Counted from the stretch's first letter, positions 12,292-23,272 are shown. The stretch: 64,000 nt of DNA from Anniella stebbinsi (GCA_029215795.1 JARDYH010000001.1:8116001-8180000); one strand, 5' to 3'. Notes: generated by a model not told the origin, from the letters alone. Numbers and translations are program-made.

Positions 12292-12660
12292 AAATTTATT
12301 TATTTATTTCTTACCCACCTCTCCCTCTGGATCAAGGCAAGGAACAACATTGAATACAAAAATACTATAAAATACATAAAACCGATTAAAAACATTTAAA
12401 ACTAATACATTATTAAAACAACAGTCAGACATCTTAAAATTCAACTGGGGAGGCCTGCTGGAAGAGATCAGTCTTTATAGCTTTCTTAAATTCTGGAAGA
12501 TTGTTAAGTTGGCGAATCTCTCCCGGCGGGCCATTCCACGGTCTGGGAGCGGCCGAAGAGAAGGTCCTCTGGGTAACGGTTGTCAACCACCCTGGGAACA
12601 GAAGCCTGGAATAGAGAGGTGTTTGGTCTGATCCAGCATGGCTCTCCTTATGTCTTTTCA
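12285..12660 (-). mobile_element. L2 LINE 3' end, antisense
   Basis: The minus strand encodes a run with TVTQRTFSSAAPRPWNG and ending EFKKAIKTDLFQQASPVEF. This is the same C-terminus as in the longer L2 copy ending at 27808. The 3' UTR and tandem tail follow toward 12285. It is strongly 5'-truncated. Confidence 0.8.
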
Positions 12661-12764
12661 TTGATCATTATTAACATTTAGATACCGACTTATTTACACA
12701 CACAAAAAAGCTATCAAAAGGCCATGTTGTATTTTTCTCTTGTTTTTTTTTTAAAAAAAATTTT

Positions 12765-12841
12765 AACTGTTGTGATTTTTATGTTTTATATTGTTGTTGT
12801 TCCCCGCCTCGATCCGGAGGGAGAGGCGGGCTACAAATAAA

Positions 12842-12880
<39 letters not shown>
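12765..12880 (+). mobile_element. L2 LINE 3' tail with (ATT)n, sense
   Basis: It contains CCCCGCCTCGATCCGGAGGG, GAGGCGGGCTACAAATAAAT and then an ATT tract. The same terminal box precedes the tail of the L2 copy at 27890-27970, so this is the extreme 3' end of the same family. It lies tail to tail with the copy at 12285-12660. Confidence 0.8.
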
Positions 12881-13124
12881 GCTTTTCTGGATACTTAAAT
12901 CATTTTAGAGCCAAATTAGGCATGTTCCCTAAAGCTGCATCTTTTGACTTTTAATCAATAGCAGCAACCATGGGTGTCCCCAGTTTTTATTAGGATCAAG
13001 GTGTACAGACCCTTGTGGTCCTGATGAAAACATGACCCACCCACCTGCTATGAGCTCCAGGAGATCAGCTCTCATTGACACCAAAGAGGAGGTGCGGGAG
13101 GAAGGATTTTGCTCAGGACTATTA

Positions 13125-13190
13125 TTAAAATTTAATTTCTATTTATTTCATTTCTATACCGCCCCATAGTCGAAGCCCTCCGGGTGGGAG
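13125..13190 (-). mobile_element. LINE 3' terminal fragment, antisense
   Basis: A TATTTATTTCATTTC stretch is followed by TATACCGCCCCATAGTCGAA, the reversed terminal box shared with 1405-1600. It is only a short remnant. Confidence 0.5.
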
Positions 13191-13264
13191 GCTAAAAGGA
13201 GAAACAAGTTAAATCCCTGCTCCCTTTTTACAATGGTCCAGTCCCATCCTCCCACTGTGGCTAT

Positions 13265-13400
13265 TATAGAATCATAGAAGAGTAGAGTTGGAAGGGACCT
13301 ATAAGGCCATCGAGTCCAACCCCCTGATCAATGCAGGAATCTACCTTAAAGCATCCCTGACAGAAGGTTGTCCAGCTGCCTCTTGACAACTAAGTCAAAG
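13265..13400 (-). mobile_element. CR1 LINE 3' end, antisense
   Basis: It starts with ATAGAATCATAGAAGAGTAG and GTTGGAAGGGACC, the reverse of the ATTCTATGATTCT-type CR1 3' end. It matches the longer copy at 23700-23915. Only the terminal 135 bp remain. Confidence 0.75.
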
Positions 13401-13707
13401 GTGTAACTTCAAGTCATACTTTTAGACATTTAGGGTTTGGCCCTGAGTCATTTTATTGGAAGCCTTATTGAGGCTGCTTCTGATCCACCTGAACTCCTTT
13501 GTCTTTTTCACTTGCAAATTGACCATTCACACTAATTTCCATCATGAACCACTATGAAGGTGGCTGGGCAGCCGTATCAAATGGGCTGGCCAATGGGCCC
13601 ATGAGCAAATGTGATGTTCATTTCCCAGGAGGTGCCCTGTTTATGAGATCTGAGCATGAGCCATTCCTTTCCTCACCCAACATTCCTTTTCTGCATCTCC
13701 CCTTTAG

Positions 13708-14593
13708 GGACGTTCCGAAATGGACAAGTACCTCTCCGGCCAAATGCTGCCAGTGCCCATGCTGCCAGACAAGAAGTACCGCCGGGAGAGTGCCTCGGTG
13801 GTGGATGAGTATTTCTCCACCGAGAAGCCTTCTTCTGCCCCCTACAGCGTGAACATCAACGTGATCCTGCCGGACACCACGCACCTGCGCACAGGTCTCT
13901 ATCGGCCCGCCAAGCCCCTCATGCCCTTTCCCCAGGTCAAAATGGAACCCGGAACCTGCTTCGCCCAACCCTGCTCTTCTGCCGCCGGGGCAATCCAGAC
14001 TCTTCCAGACTTCACCAGTGTCTTCAGCATGCCACAGTCGGTGGCAGCGAATAACATCTTTGTCAAGCAAGAGATGCCATCTGAAATCCCACTCTCCTCG
14101 GGCCTGCTGTACCAGTTGCCCATCAGCGGCAGCGGCGGGGAGATGACCACCATGGCACATTCCACGTGTGGCACCACAGCCATCAGCACCATCAATGGTG
14201 TCGCCATGTCCACCGGCAGCTCCTTGCTGGACTCCAGGGCTCTTCCCCGGCCCATCCGGTCCAGCGGCCTGGTTAAGCCATTCCCAGAGCAAGGCAATTT
14301 CAACATGCCGGGAGAGTTCTACCCCGTACCGGGAGTGACCCTGCCCCCTTCGCCCCCCAACTCACAGCCCGGCAGCCCTGAGAACCAGCCAGAGCTCATC
14401 AACGCCATCTCCCCTCCGCCCCCCTACGACGCTACGTTCGGGCTGAAACTGCCCCCCCCAGGCCAAATGCCTTCACTTCCAAACGGCCTCATGACCCTCT
14501 CCCAGGGACACGTCATCCTGCAGACACCCAAGTACAACCGGAGGAACAATCCGGAGCTGGAGAAGCGGCGGATCCACCACTGCGATTACCCTG
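13708..14593 (+). CDS. KLF5L: KLF5-like transcription factor, large coding exon (activation and regulatory region)
   Basis: Acceptor AG at 13706-13707 and donor GTAAGC at 14594 bound an open exon. It encodes a KLF5-type regulatory region: an EMDKYL start segment, KKYRRESASVVDEYF, a LPDTTHLRTGLY block, and the lead into finger 1 (LEKRRIHHCDYPG). Counting from the Met at 13720, it has SUMO-type motifs VKME (73-76) and VKQE (115-118), a Ser/Pro-rich PPSPPNSQPGSP block (209-220) like the KLF5 phosphodegron, and PPPPY (232-236) like the PY motif used by WW-domain ubiquitin ligases. Four in-frame codons precede the Met and align with KLF5, so the exon probably continues an upstream exon outside the visible part; the Met at 13720 is the fallback start. 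The last base begins a Gly codon completed in the next exon. KLF5 itself is the main alternative, but the sequence is much diverged and the neighbour is KLF8. Confidence 0.93.
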
Positions 14594-15626
14594 GTAAGCC
14601 CATGGACACTATTTTTGCTTTTGTGCCTATAAAATGGCTGCTCACGTGAGAAACCACCAGAGTCATCAAGAGGGGCAGCCATGTTAACTGGTCAAGCAAA
14701 ACCAACAATGGCTCTTGAGGTTGATCGTAGCAGAATAAGCTCTTGTGGGCCACAGTCTGTTTTGCCAGATGCATCGAATGCTATTCACAGGTAGCTATGA
14801 ATGCAGAGACACCAACAACCACGAGTCAGTTACTGCCACCTCAACAGACCACAGGATAGGCTTAAAAGGAGGGAGGTCTTTGTCCCTCACAGCCCCCGCC
14901 GCAAGGGCGCTTATTTAATAGATGTAGGGAAGTCAACGCCTTGCTATCAACTACTTCCGAATGAAAGTCAAGAGAAAAGAATTGTAGAACCAGGGAGCTC
15001 TTTGTCTTGGCTTTTATACCTGAGCTCTCACATGTCTCTCAAATTCTGTGAAGCTTAGAAATGCATCAGTCACGAACCCTTTGCTGGCTGGGGAATACTG
15101 GGAATCTTAGGGCCTTTTTCTGTCTAAACATGCATAGCATTGCACCCCTCGTCTCTCCCCGCAGCACTCACGTAACTGTCTGCGGGCTACCCCCCTGGCT
15201 ACCCTAAACACGGGTTATGAGCAGAGCAGGGTGCGGTGATGCAATACAATCACGCAAGCCCTTCACCAAGTTTTTAAGAAATTGATGAAAGAATTTGGAC
15301 TAGGTCTGAGGCTGGCTTCACCGGCTTTAAAAACCAATTTTTTTCCATTGAGAGCGATGCTACCCAGCACTTTTCCCAGTACAGAGCTGATCTAAGTGAA
15401 GTGGAGCGATAGAATTGGGTGAAGCCCAGTCCTATGGAAAAGGTGGCAAAGCCCATCAAAGTGAGGTGCGGGGGGGAGGGGTGAAGGCCAGCGAGGCAGC
15501 AGGAGTTTTGTATCAGAGTCCCCTGAATTCGTCAGACTAGCAGATTCTCCAACTTTTCAGGATTAGGGGAAAGGGGCAGACTTCTAGAATGCTCCTATAT
15601 ATTCCCCCTTGAAAGATCACTGTCAA

Positions 15627-15650
15627 ACACACACACACACACACACACAC
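15627..15650. repeat. (AC)n microsatellite
   Basis: About 12 AC units abut the left end of the MITE at 15648. Confidence 0.9.
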
Positions 15651-15882
15651 TGGCTCAATTCGGACGACACGATAGTCAATGGTGGGTTGACTAACCCTAA
15701 CCCTCACACTAACCCTAGGGGGCACTCCCCACACAACATGGTAATAAATAATCAACTGTGGTGTGGATGAGGATCAGCGCTGATTTGACTATGGCAGCAT
15801 TCGGATGACACGATAGTCAATACAACTGATTATTGTTTCCCCCACACCAGTTGTTTATTGTGTCGTCCGAATTGAGCCAGTG
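15648..15882. mobile_element. 235-bp MITE with long terminal inverted repeats, copy 2
   Basis: The left end CACTGGCTCAATTCGGACGA and the right end are reverse complements over at least 23 bp. The length equals copy 1 at 3385-3619. The internal repeat of the tip begins at 15799. At 15690-15718 this copy carries several CTAACCC units, a telomere-like block, where copy 1 has different sequence. It sits in a KLF5L intron. Confidence 0.88.
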
Positions 15883-16502
15883 TGTTCATTCACTCTGCAA
15901 GAATCCAGTGTGCACTGGCTTCTGAATCAAGGACGAGCTAGTAAAGACACCAACACTTTACTGTCTTTTAAACCTTGAGAAGGCTTCGTTCTCATAACAT
16001 CTTGAGTTGTGTTTTATTATGGAACAGTTGCAAAAACTCAAAGAGATCAACATTTTCAGTCTGGATAGGTGGATTTTGGGGGGCGGGGAACAAGGCGCTA
16101 GTCATGATGCATCTCCCCCCTCCCCCTGAGATTTAACTATTTGAGACTGCAGTACGTGGGTGGGTGGGTGGGCCACAACCTGAAGAGAACTCCCCTGCAA
16201 GCTTGAATTTGGAGAAATGGTGAATCTGGTTTGTTCCAGGTGGCTTCCATTATTTTGGTGTGTGTGTGTAGTGCCAACATGCCCTGAGCAGTTGATGGCT
16301 GCATTTGGTGAGCTTTAAACTTTGTGATAAAAACAACAACCCCAAAGGGTTGCCTTTTGAGGTTGAAAGGGTGTCCACCCCCTCCTCTGGGCTTTGCCCA
16401 GTCATGTTGTCTGGTAACTTGAAAAGGCATTGACGGCCGCTGTGCTAGACGGGACTGCGCCTCACCCCATGGATTCATCCTCTTGGTTTTGGTTTTTTAC
16501 AG

Positions 16503-16562
16503 GTTGCACAAAGGTTTACACCAAAAGTTCACACCTGAAGGCACATCAGAGGACTCACACTG
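16503..16562 (+). CDS. KLF5L: KLF5-like, zinc finger 1 exon
   Basis: This 60-nt exon lies between a pyrimidine tract ending ACAG at 16499-16502 and a GTACGT donor at 16563. It completes the Gly codon and encodes [19 protein letters not shown], finger 1 of the KLF DNA-binding domain, with the zinc His residues at its end and KSSHLKAH as the base-contact helix. Human KLF5 has an exon of the same size and content at this place, which supports KLF5-type ancestry: the KLF8 gene in this window keeps finger 1 in one exon. Phase is preserved on both sides. Confidence 0.96.
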
Positions 16563-17649
16563 GTACGTTCAGTTTAGAGTTACATCAGGGTGGCAGGGAG
16601 GGGATTTGCTTGTAAGGGAAAATCTTTTACAAAAATGTAACTGCATTTTTTTTTAAAAAAACAATTTTTTAGTTAATATCCATCAATGATTCTGTAATTG
16701 TCAAGTATTGCTGCGCAATTTGTGGTCTAAACCTGTGGAAAGCTACCATAGTTACAGAGGCCAAAAAAGCTGAAGACTGACCTGGATTGGTCCCTAGTTC
16801 AAATCTTGCCCCTTCCATCAGTTCAACCCTGGGGAATGATACAGCATAGGGAAGCTACTGTCTCTTAGCCCCACAAGTCCAATACAGGATTTGTAAATAA
16901 CACTGGCCAATCTTACAGAGCCATTGCAAAAGTGATGGGGAACTAGCCAACGTAGCCAGTGGGAGGGGATGATAGGGCTTGCAGTCCAACAACATCCAGA
17001 GATCCACACAGTTCTCACCCCTGCTCTAAATGTTCAGTAGCAGCGTTGTCATGCAAGGGCTCCAACGCCAGTGCAGAACGGTACATTGTGGCATTTTACT
17101 GCTGCAGCAAAAAAAACTGGGATGTCCTGTGGCAACTGTAAGTCAGAACTGGCTAGAAAGGGAGCCTGCAGAACAGCTAGAGATCAGACCCTCTGATCCA
17201 GAAGATGGGCCACCCAGTCCCAGATGCATATGGGACAGCTCTGGTTATTCAATGGCATGGGGAGAGCTCTTTGCATATGCTCAGGATAATTCTTTGTTCC
17301 TTCACACTGCAGGCATTCAAAAGCAGCTCTGTGCCCTGCTTTAATTGCCCCCACCCCCACCCCGGCCAAGCCTGCCCAAGTGCCTGCAGGAACCCATTCA
17401 TTCACAAAATTACCCACCGGGAGATGTCCGAGCGATTTGTAATAAAATCAAAATCAGACATTCAAAACTCTTTGAACAAAAGCAAGGTGGCTTCCAGCAG
17501 ATGGAGGACTCCTAATGCATCCCGACCCAAATGGCCTCCTGCTGCTATTCTGTCTTTCCCCACCTTAACAGGATTTCTTGGGTAAGGAAAAGACGGAAGA
17601 AGCTATGGGGAAAAGACAGGAGGGTTACAGATCGAAAACATTGTCACCT

Positions 17650-17790
17650 GGACCCCTTGTAAAATTCTGTGAATGTGATAAGAAGGGGGGGGGGAGACAG
17701 AAGACGCCATGGGGAGACCTGGGAGGGGCACAAACAGGAAGACGTGGGTGTCTGGACCCCTCCGTAAAATTCTGTGAACGCAGCTGGGCG
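17650..17790. repeat. Two-unit direct repeat
   Basis: Two segments about 118 bp apart share a CTGGACCCCT...GTAAAATTCTGTGAA core (17650 and 17752). A related unit is at 30475-30520. The family is unidentified. Confidence 0.5.
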
Positions 17791-18243
17791 ATTGCACAAC
17801 AAAAGCCTCTTCTGAACATTCAGTTCATCTGATGCCAGCCAGGTCCTGATATCCTTATTCCCTCGTAAATGCACTTTATAGACGACTTACACGTCACTTT
17901 GCCCAATGAAGAAAGTCCTTGGGTTTTCCTTGCACAACAAAGCTGCAAATGGAGACGGGCCCAGGAAGGGCGGCACTTGATGCTTGGCGTCGCTCCCAGG
18001 GAGCTGGGAGAGCTTTTTCCTGCCCCTACAAGGAGCTGTGCCAGTTCTGGAGCATCCAGCAAAGCATGTGCTCTGGAGCAGGGCAACCAATGGCCCAAAA
18101 GCCAGGCGCCATGTTCCTGAAAAAACACTGTCCTCCTGTATAAGTCACTGGATAGGGACCACTATGCAGGGCCTCAGGGAAATGCTCCAGAGGATTGGCA
18201 GCAAGTCAAATGTTCTTGAATCGGGCTTCCAGACAGAGACAGG

Positions 18244-18373
18244 TAGGGCTGTGCACGGATCTGGATCCCAAATCCGGAGCAGATCGGGCTGATCCGTGCC
18301 TCCCAGATTCGGATCTGAGTCGGACCTGACAGATCGGGATCCGGATTGGATCGGGGGGGCATGCACAGCCCTA
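18244..18373. mobile_element. 130-bp hAT-type MITE with intact 8-bp target duplication
   Basis: The ends TAGGGCTGTGCA and TGCACAGCCCTA are exact 12-bp inverted repeats. The 8 bases GAGACAGG occur directly on both sides (18236-18243 and 18374-18381). An 8-bp duplication is the mark of hAT-superfamily insertion. The interior is GGATC/GATCC-rich and self-complementary, with no coding frame. Confidence 0.88.
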
Positions 18374-19459
18374 GAGACAGGTGCTGTAGCTGGCCACTAT
18401 CATGTTGGTGACGGCTGTGGAGGGGTCTTCCCCACCCCTCTCCCCAAGTCAGGGTCACCAGAATGCTGTAATGGGGGGGGGGGGGTCTGCCAGGGTACTT
18501 TTCAGTTGTGCTTGTCTCGCCAAAGAGCTGGCTCCGGGAGCAAGGGGTGTCTGCTGGTTTCCTTCTCCAGCAGTACCGCTAATCTGTAGGGGGTCCCATT
18601 CCTTGCTCCAGCAGCTGTGTGAGGTTAAATATGTAACTCCGCCAGCATCCGGGGCTTGGAGTGGCGGTTGGGACCATTGTTTGCAACTGCCCTGCCGTGT
18701 TGCCCTGGGAGAAGGAACCAGTTTGGGGGACAATGGAAAGCGTATGCTTTCCATCCTGGAAGTCAACTCAGCTATTGTTTGAAGCAGAGAGTGACTCCAC
18801 CTGGAACAATGGCTCTGGCTGAGCAAGGCAAACCTTGCCTCCGTGGGGGCGCTGAAAATAACCTGCTTTTCACAAACCCATGTGATCCCAAGAGAGGGGG
18901 GACAGGGGGGTGAGGGCTGTAAAATTCTCAGCAGGCACTCATAAATTGCTCTGAAAGGGTTGGATGGAGCCATAAAAGCACATTTCCCCCACCCAAGGCT
19001 AAGGTGTGCTTCTTTGTTCTGGCCTGAACCAGGCGGTGACCTGCTTTGCATTGGCCTGGGTGCACATGGGTGGCAAGAGGCGTTCCTGCATGCGCCTGCC
19101 AGGCTATGTACTAATGAGGCCATGAGGAGCGCACTACCAGGCCTGCAGATGCCTTGCATGCTCAGGCTGTCCTGTAGGGTAGAGAGCCCTTCCAGCTTTG
19201 ACAGGGAAGACCCCAGCTCAGATCTTTGTTCATTTGCGAAGCTCCCTGGGTGACCTTATGCCCCAAAACCTACATCCCAGAGATGCTCTGAGAATAAAAT
19301 GGTGGTGGGGAAGCCATGAGCTCCTTAGAGAAAGGGCTGGAAGGGAAACGTACTAAACCAACCACCGTGGTGGTGATCTATAAGTATAGATGCATCTGGA
19401 TGAAGACCCCTGGGTAGCCCTCTGTCTCACCATCTAACGTTCCCTCGCAGAGGACATAA

Positions 19460-19800
19460 ACATTCATTTATTTATTACATATTTATACTGCCCAACAGCC
19501 AAGGCTCTCTGGGCAGTTTACGATTAAAACCATAGTATTTAAAAAATATCATATAAAACCAGAATAAGGTACAGTCTAGGGAAAACGTGTCTAGAAATAT
19601 GTGTTTTCAGGAGGCGTTTGAAAGATATTGCATTTTCCGCCTCCCGAACTGCACGAGAGAGGGTTTTCCAGAGGGTGGGTGCCACTACAGAGAAGGCCCC
19701 GCCGTTGAGGTTCTTCGTGACACACGCACGAAGCAGCAGCAACACAATTAGCAACTCGGCATCAGCCAGCAAGATTTTGCGGGTTAGTTTGGAGAGAGGT
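19460..19800 (-). mobile_element. L2-type LINE fragment, antisense
   Basis: The minus strand encodes a run with GGAFSVVAPTLWKTL and FKRLLKTHI, a degraded L2-type ORF2 C-terminus. A 3' tail with a TATACTGCCCAACAGCCAAG box and TTTA repeats lies at 19460-19540. Confidence 0.65.
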
Positions 19801-20522
19801 ATGGAACATTTGCAGCCAGGGGATTCAGCACTTCCTCAAATGCTGCCTGATCACTCAAGCCTTCAGAGAGGGCCACGCCCCAGTGGAGTTAATCAGAGTG
19901 GGGCGGCCGCAGGGAGCTGTGTGTGGTGAACACGGCAAGATGAAGGCGCCATGAATTGTGCTTGCACCAGAAGCTCTTAAATAAGTCTTCCATGTGCTAC
20001 ATACAGTCACCCTGTAAGCACCGAATCTGGTACCTTGCGCAGAATGCATCTTATCAGCTTATCGGCATAGCTGTTGTTTCCCCACCCCAGAAATGTTTGT
20101 CCTTGATAGCAGCAAGGCTTGAAAACATGTGGGCAAAATCTGGGGAGAGTTCACTGCTCACGCAACAGAATCGAATAGATTTTCAGCTATTAACTCCCTT
20201 GCCATCTCCCTGAACTTTCTTGCCTGTTGCTCCCAAGTTTTTGTACTGGCCCACTATTTCCTGGGTTCAACAGTTTTAGCAATCTCAAATCGCTGGATTA
20301 TGCATTGCCATCTGTCCCATAATTTCTGTTCCCACTGGAATTGTTAGCAGGTTTAGTAGCAGTTCTAACAGGAGAGGGTTCCCCCCCTCCCGTTTGGGGG
20401 CTATCATGCAGATCACTTCTACGAAAATAGCAGTTGCCTGAATCCACCCTGGGGGAAGAAAGGTTAGGTGCTGCCACCAGGTGTGCTGATGAATTCCTTT
20501 TTTTTTTTTACCTTCCATCCAG

Positions 20523-20701
20523 GTGAGAAGCCATACAAGTGTACATGGGACGGTTGTGACTGGCGTTTTGCCCGCTCCGACGAGCTCACCCGGCACTACC
20601 GCAAACACACGGGAGCCAAGCCTTTCAAGTGTCTCGCTTGCGGCCGCTGTTTCTCCCGATCAGACCATCTGGCTCTGCACATGAAGAGGCACCAGAACTA
20701 A
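20523..20701 (+). CDS. KLF5L: KLF5-like, zinc fingers 2 and 3 and stop
   Basis: The acceptor is a poly-T tract followed by CATCCAG ending at 20522. The exon completes the linker Gly and encodes [20 protein letters not shown], then [16 protein letters not shown], then the last finger with [16 protein letters not shown] and a TAA at 20699-20701. Fingers 2 and 3 (residues 318-340 and 348-368 from the Met at 13720) keep all Cys2His2 ligands and the RSDELTRH and RSDHLALH recognition helices that read GC/CACCC boxes. The C-terminal MKRHQN is as in human KLF5. Finger 3 has KCLACGRC where human KLF5 has QCGVCNRS, a divergence expected of a paralogue. The three exons total 1,125 nt in one open frame. 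Confidence 0.97.
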
Positions 20702-21292
20702 AAGCGGAAGCGCCTGCCTCCAGCTGTGGGTGCCCTCCCCCGCTTTGTACAGACGAACCCAACTGCACTGTGATCAAAGACCACACATCTGGCTCCCAGC
20801 TTCACTTCGTTGACGCCGCCAATGCTCTTGACTTGACTTCTTTGGAAGAGAAATTAAGCCACGGGTGGGGAAAGATCCTTCTCCCTACCCAAGAAGGGCT
20901 TCTTGTGCTCAGAAAGCGCGCTATTTATTTCTGCTTCTCTAAAACTACGAAACCCCGCAACTCCTTGGGCATAGCCAGGCTCAGGATGGCAGCAGGACAA
21001 TACTGGGATCTTTGGCCATTGTCTAAACGTCACTTTTTACCTGCTCCACAGGTTCAAAAATCTAATGAAACCTGAGTGGCCTTGGCCTGCCTGAAACATC
21101 AAGATGGTGCAAGTAAAACCATGGGCCTTGCCATGATCCTTTGGCGGGAGGAGACGCACCCCATGGCCCATTTTGCTCTATAGGTGGGGTTATTTTGCTA
21201 CTTTTGCCAAATATTCCTGAAGGCATGTTCACAATGCTCCCGCTTTGGATTTTACTCTCTTCACAAGAACCAGTTTGGATTATCGAGGAAGC

Positions 21293-21296
<4 letters not shown>

Positions 21297-21324
<28 letters not shown>
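21297..21324. repeat. (AC)n microsatellite
   Basis: 14 AC units in the KLF5L 3' UTR. Confidence 0.9.
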
Positions 21325-22245
21325 CGATTCTGTAAAACTCTGTATTACTAGGTTTCCCAGAATGCACTGAAAATCTGCCCTCTTGACCCAAGCAGAAAAA
21401 AAACGGATTCTTTTCACTTTCATTTTTGTTCCTGTAGCCAGGTGTGGATTTCCCCCCCCCCCCATTTTTTTTTAAAGCAGCCATGGAAACAACTCCCAGT
21501 CAGTTTTAATCCCAAGAGTCTGATTGTGTTTTCCCTACCTCACACATCCGTGGCCTTGGCTGGACTCGTGTTGGTCTCTCTGAAGCAGCCACGCAATGTA
21601 TGCCCTACTAAACGGCGTATGGAGAGTTTTGGACAGACTGAAACTGCAACTTTAAGTTGCAGCAAGGACAAGAGTAAATAAAATAAGGAACCAACACTCC
21701 CAGATTCAGATGGTTTTGTGGAATTCTTCTCATGCGTCTTTTAGCTGAACTGTTCCACCTGGATTGAGCGATGCTGGCTATGTGGTCCACCATCCCGTTC
21801 CACCGCCCCACCATGAGCTCACGACAGCAGATTCCTTGGTTTGCTTTGGACTCTTCTGTTGAGAAGGACTAATTGCCATCCTTTTGTGGCATGTGCCCGC
21901 TCCACACCGTAATGCTTTGATTTTGATGCTGACAACGGGCTGCCACCCCAGCTCTGCATATCAATCAACCAGTAAGAGCCTTTGGCCCATGTTTGCTCAG
22001 CAGGGCGTGTGCTTCCCCAAGACAATGGCCTTGCTCTAACTCCATGGATCTGGGGAGTTCCAGCCCAGGCAATACCTTTTGCTCCAATGTCTTTACCCCC
22101 AAGTCATCATACCGTATCTCTCAAAAAGGGCTGAATGAGAATTTGCGCATGCAGGCACATGGGTGGGTGGGTTTAGTGCCAAGTCTGCTTCTGTCTCTCC
22201 TCTTCTGTGCCAGATTGCACTGGCAGGTGGGTGCGGATTGCATTA

Positions 22246-22420
22246 AGAACGTAAGAAGAGCCCTGAAAATGGATCAGTCCCAAGGCCTATCTAGTCCAGC
22301 ATTCTGGTTCCAGCGTGGTCAACCAGATGCCTTTCGGAAGTCCACAAGCAGGACACAGCACGATTTTGTAGCCTCCTGTTTGTGTTCCCCAGCAATGAGT
22401 TGGACCTACTGGCTCATCCA
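22246..22420 (-). mobile_element. CR1 LINE 3' end, antisense
   Basis: It begins near GTAAGAAGAGCCC and continues with TCTAGTCCAGCATTCTG and CAACCAGATGCC, the reversed CR1 tail also at 8320, 32563 and 55733. It lies within the presumed KLF5L 3' UTR. Confidence 0.75.
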
Positions 22421-22569
22421 GTTTGCTGGCAGGGGCTTTTCAGGGTCTCAGAGGGGCCTTGACCACCTCTACCTGGAGAGGATGGGCGGTGGGGATTCTG
22501 TCCCGTCATAGAACTTGTATTCTCTCCCTGCAAGGTTTGAGATTATTCCATGCTCAAGTGCACTAAATC

Positions 22570-22695
22570 ACCCTTCCCCAACCTGGTGCCTCCAGGTGTT
22601 TTGGATATCAATTCTATCAACCTCCGCCAGCAAGGTGAACCACAAGGAATGCTGGGTGCTGTGGCTCAAAACATCTGGAGGGCATCCGGTTCGCT
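22570..22695. mobile_element. Foldback element (ACCTGGTGCC family)
   Basis: CCAACCTGGTGCCTCCAGGT on the left pairs with a degenerate ACATCTGGAGGGCATCCGGT on the right. Related copies are at 23585-23690, 47130-47228, 49390-49500 and 50920-51045. This inverted-repeat family is common in reptile genomes. Confidence 0.65.
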
Positions 22696-23229
22696 CCATG
22701 TGTAGAAATACACACCCTGTCTCTGTCAGGACCAGATTCCAGGTCACACAAGAGAGGACTGTTGTTGCTTAGAATGACGGGTTTCCCAGAGGCATCTGGC
22801 TGCTGCCCACAGTTCGAAACAGGATGTCAGTCTGGACTAGAGGGCCCTTCAGGGCTGTTCTTATGGAATCTGTAATCTCTCCACCCCACCCTGCGTCACA
22901 CACAACTCCTTTCCCCAAGCCAAAAACACGGACTTCATGTGAACCGGACAGAGCGGTAGCCAAGCTCAGAATCTATAGTTTTCCCAAGCGGATCGAAGTC
23001 CCTTTTCATGTAGGCAGACAGTTCTGCAGGAACCTTTGAGGGGGAGGCCGGGGAGGCACTACATTGTCTAACCTCTCCCTGTTTTGAAAGGAACAAAACC
23101 CAGGGCTCAAAATGTCTCTCGCCTTCTCCCCACCCCCGTACCCCAAAAAAACTGGGGGCATCTCTGTATATAGGAAGGATAGCTGTATAGGATTTTGTAT
23201 ATGGAAACATTAAAGGATGATGTTTTCCT

Positions 23230-23271
<42 letters not shown>

Positions 23272-23272
23272 G
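23230..23272. repeat. (TA)n(CA)n compound microsatellite
   Basis: About 12 TA units are followed by nine CA units, upstream of the second polyadenylation hexamer of KLF5L. Confidence 0.9.

Larger units (their letters stand above)
14594..16502 (+). other. KLF5L intron
   Basis: This GT-AG intron splits the first-finger Gly codon after its first base, as in human KLF5. It contains an (AC)n tract at 15627-15650 and the 235-bp MITE copy 2 at 15648-15882. I see no other gene. Confidence 0.85.
16563..20522 (+). other. KLF5L intron
   Basis: This GT-AG intron of 4.0 kb is in the same phase as the equivalent KLF8 intron. It contains the 130-bp hAT-type MITE at 18244-18373, the duplicated 17640-17800 segment, and an antisense LINE at 19460-19800. 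Long overlapping frames around 18.4-19.2 kb have no recognisable domain. Confidence 0.85.

Noticed and set aside
13618..14292. Minus-strand open frame of 224 residues
   Set aside because: It is antisense to the KLF5L large exon and has no similarity of its own.
15690..15718. True telomere or fusion point
   Set aside because: Only a few CTAACCC units are present and they lie inside a MITE; a fusion relic would be longer and uninterrupted.
18455..19159. Minus-strand open frame of 234 residues in the KLF5L intron
   Set aside because: No recognisable motif, no splice context, and overlapping plus-strand frames.
13708..20701. Plain KLF5 orthologue
   Set aside because: Fingers 1 and 2 are near-identical but the regulatory region and finger 3 are too different for a vertebrate KLF5, and the neighbour is KLF8 rather than KLF12. 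I kept KLF5 as the alternative call.
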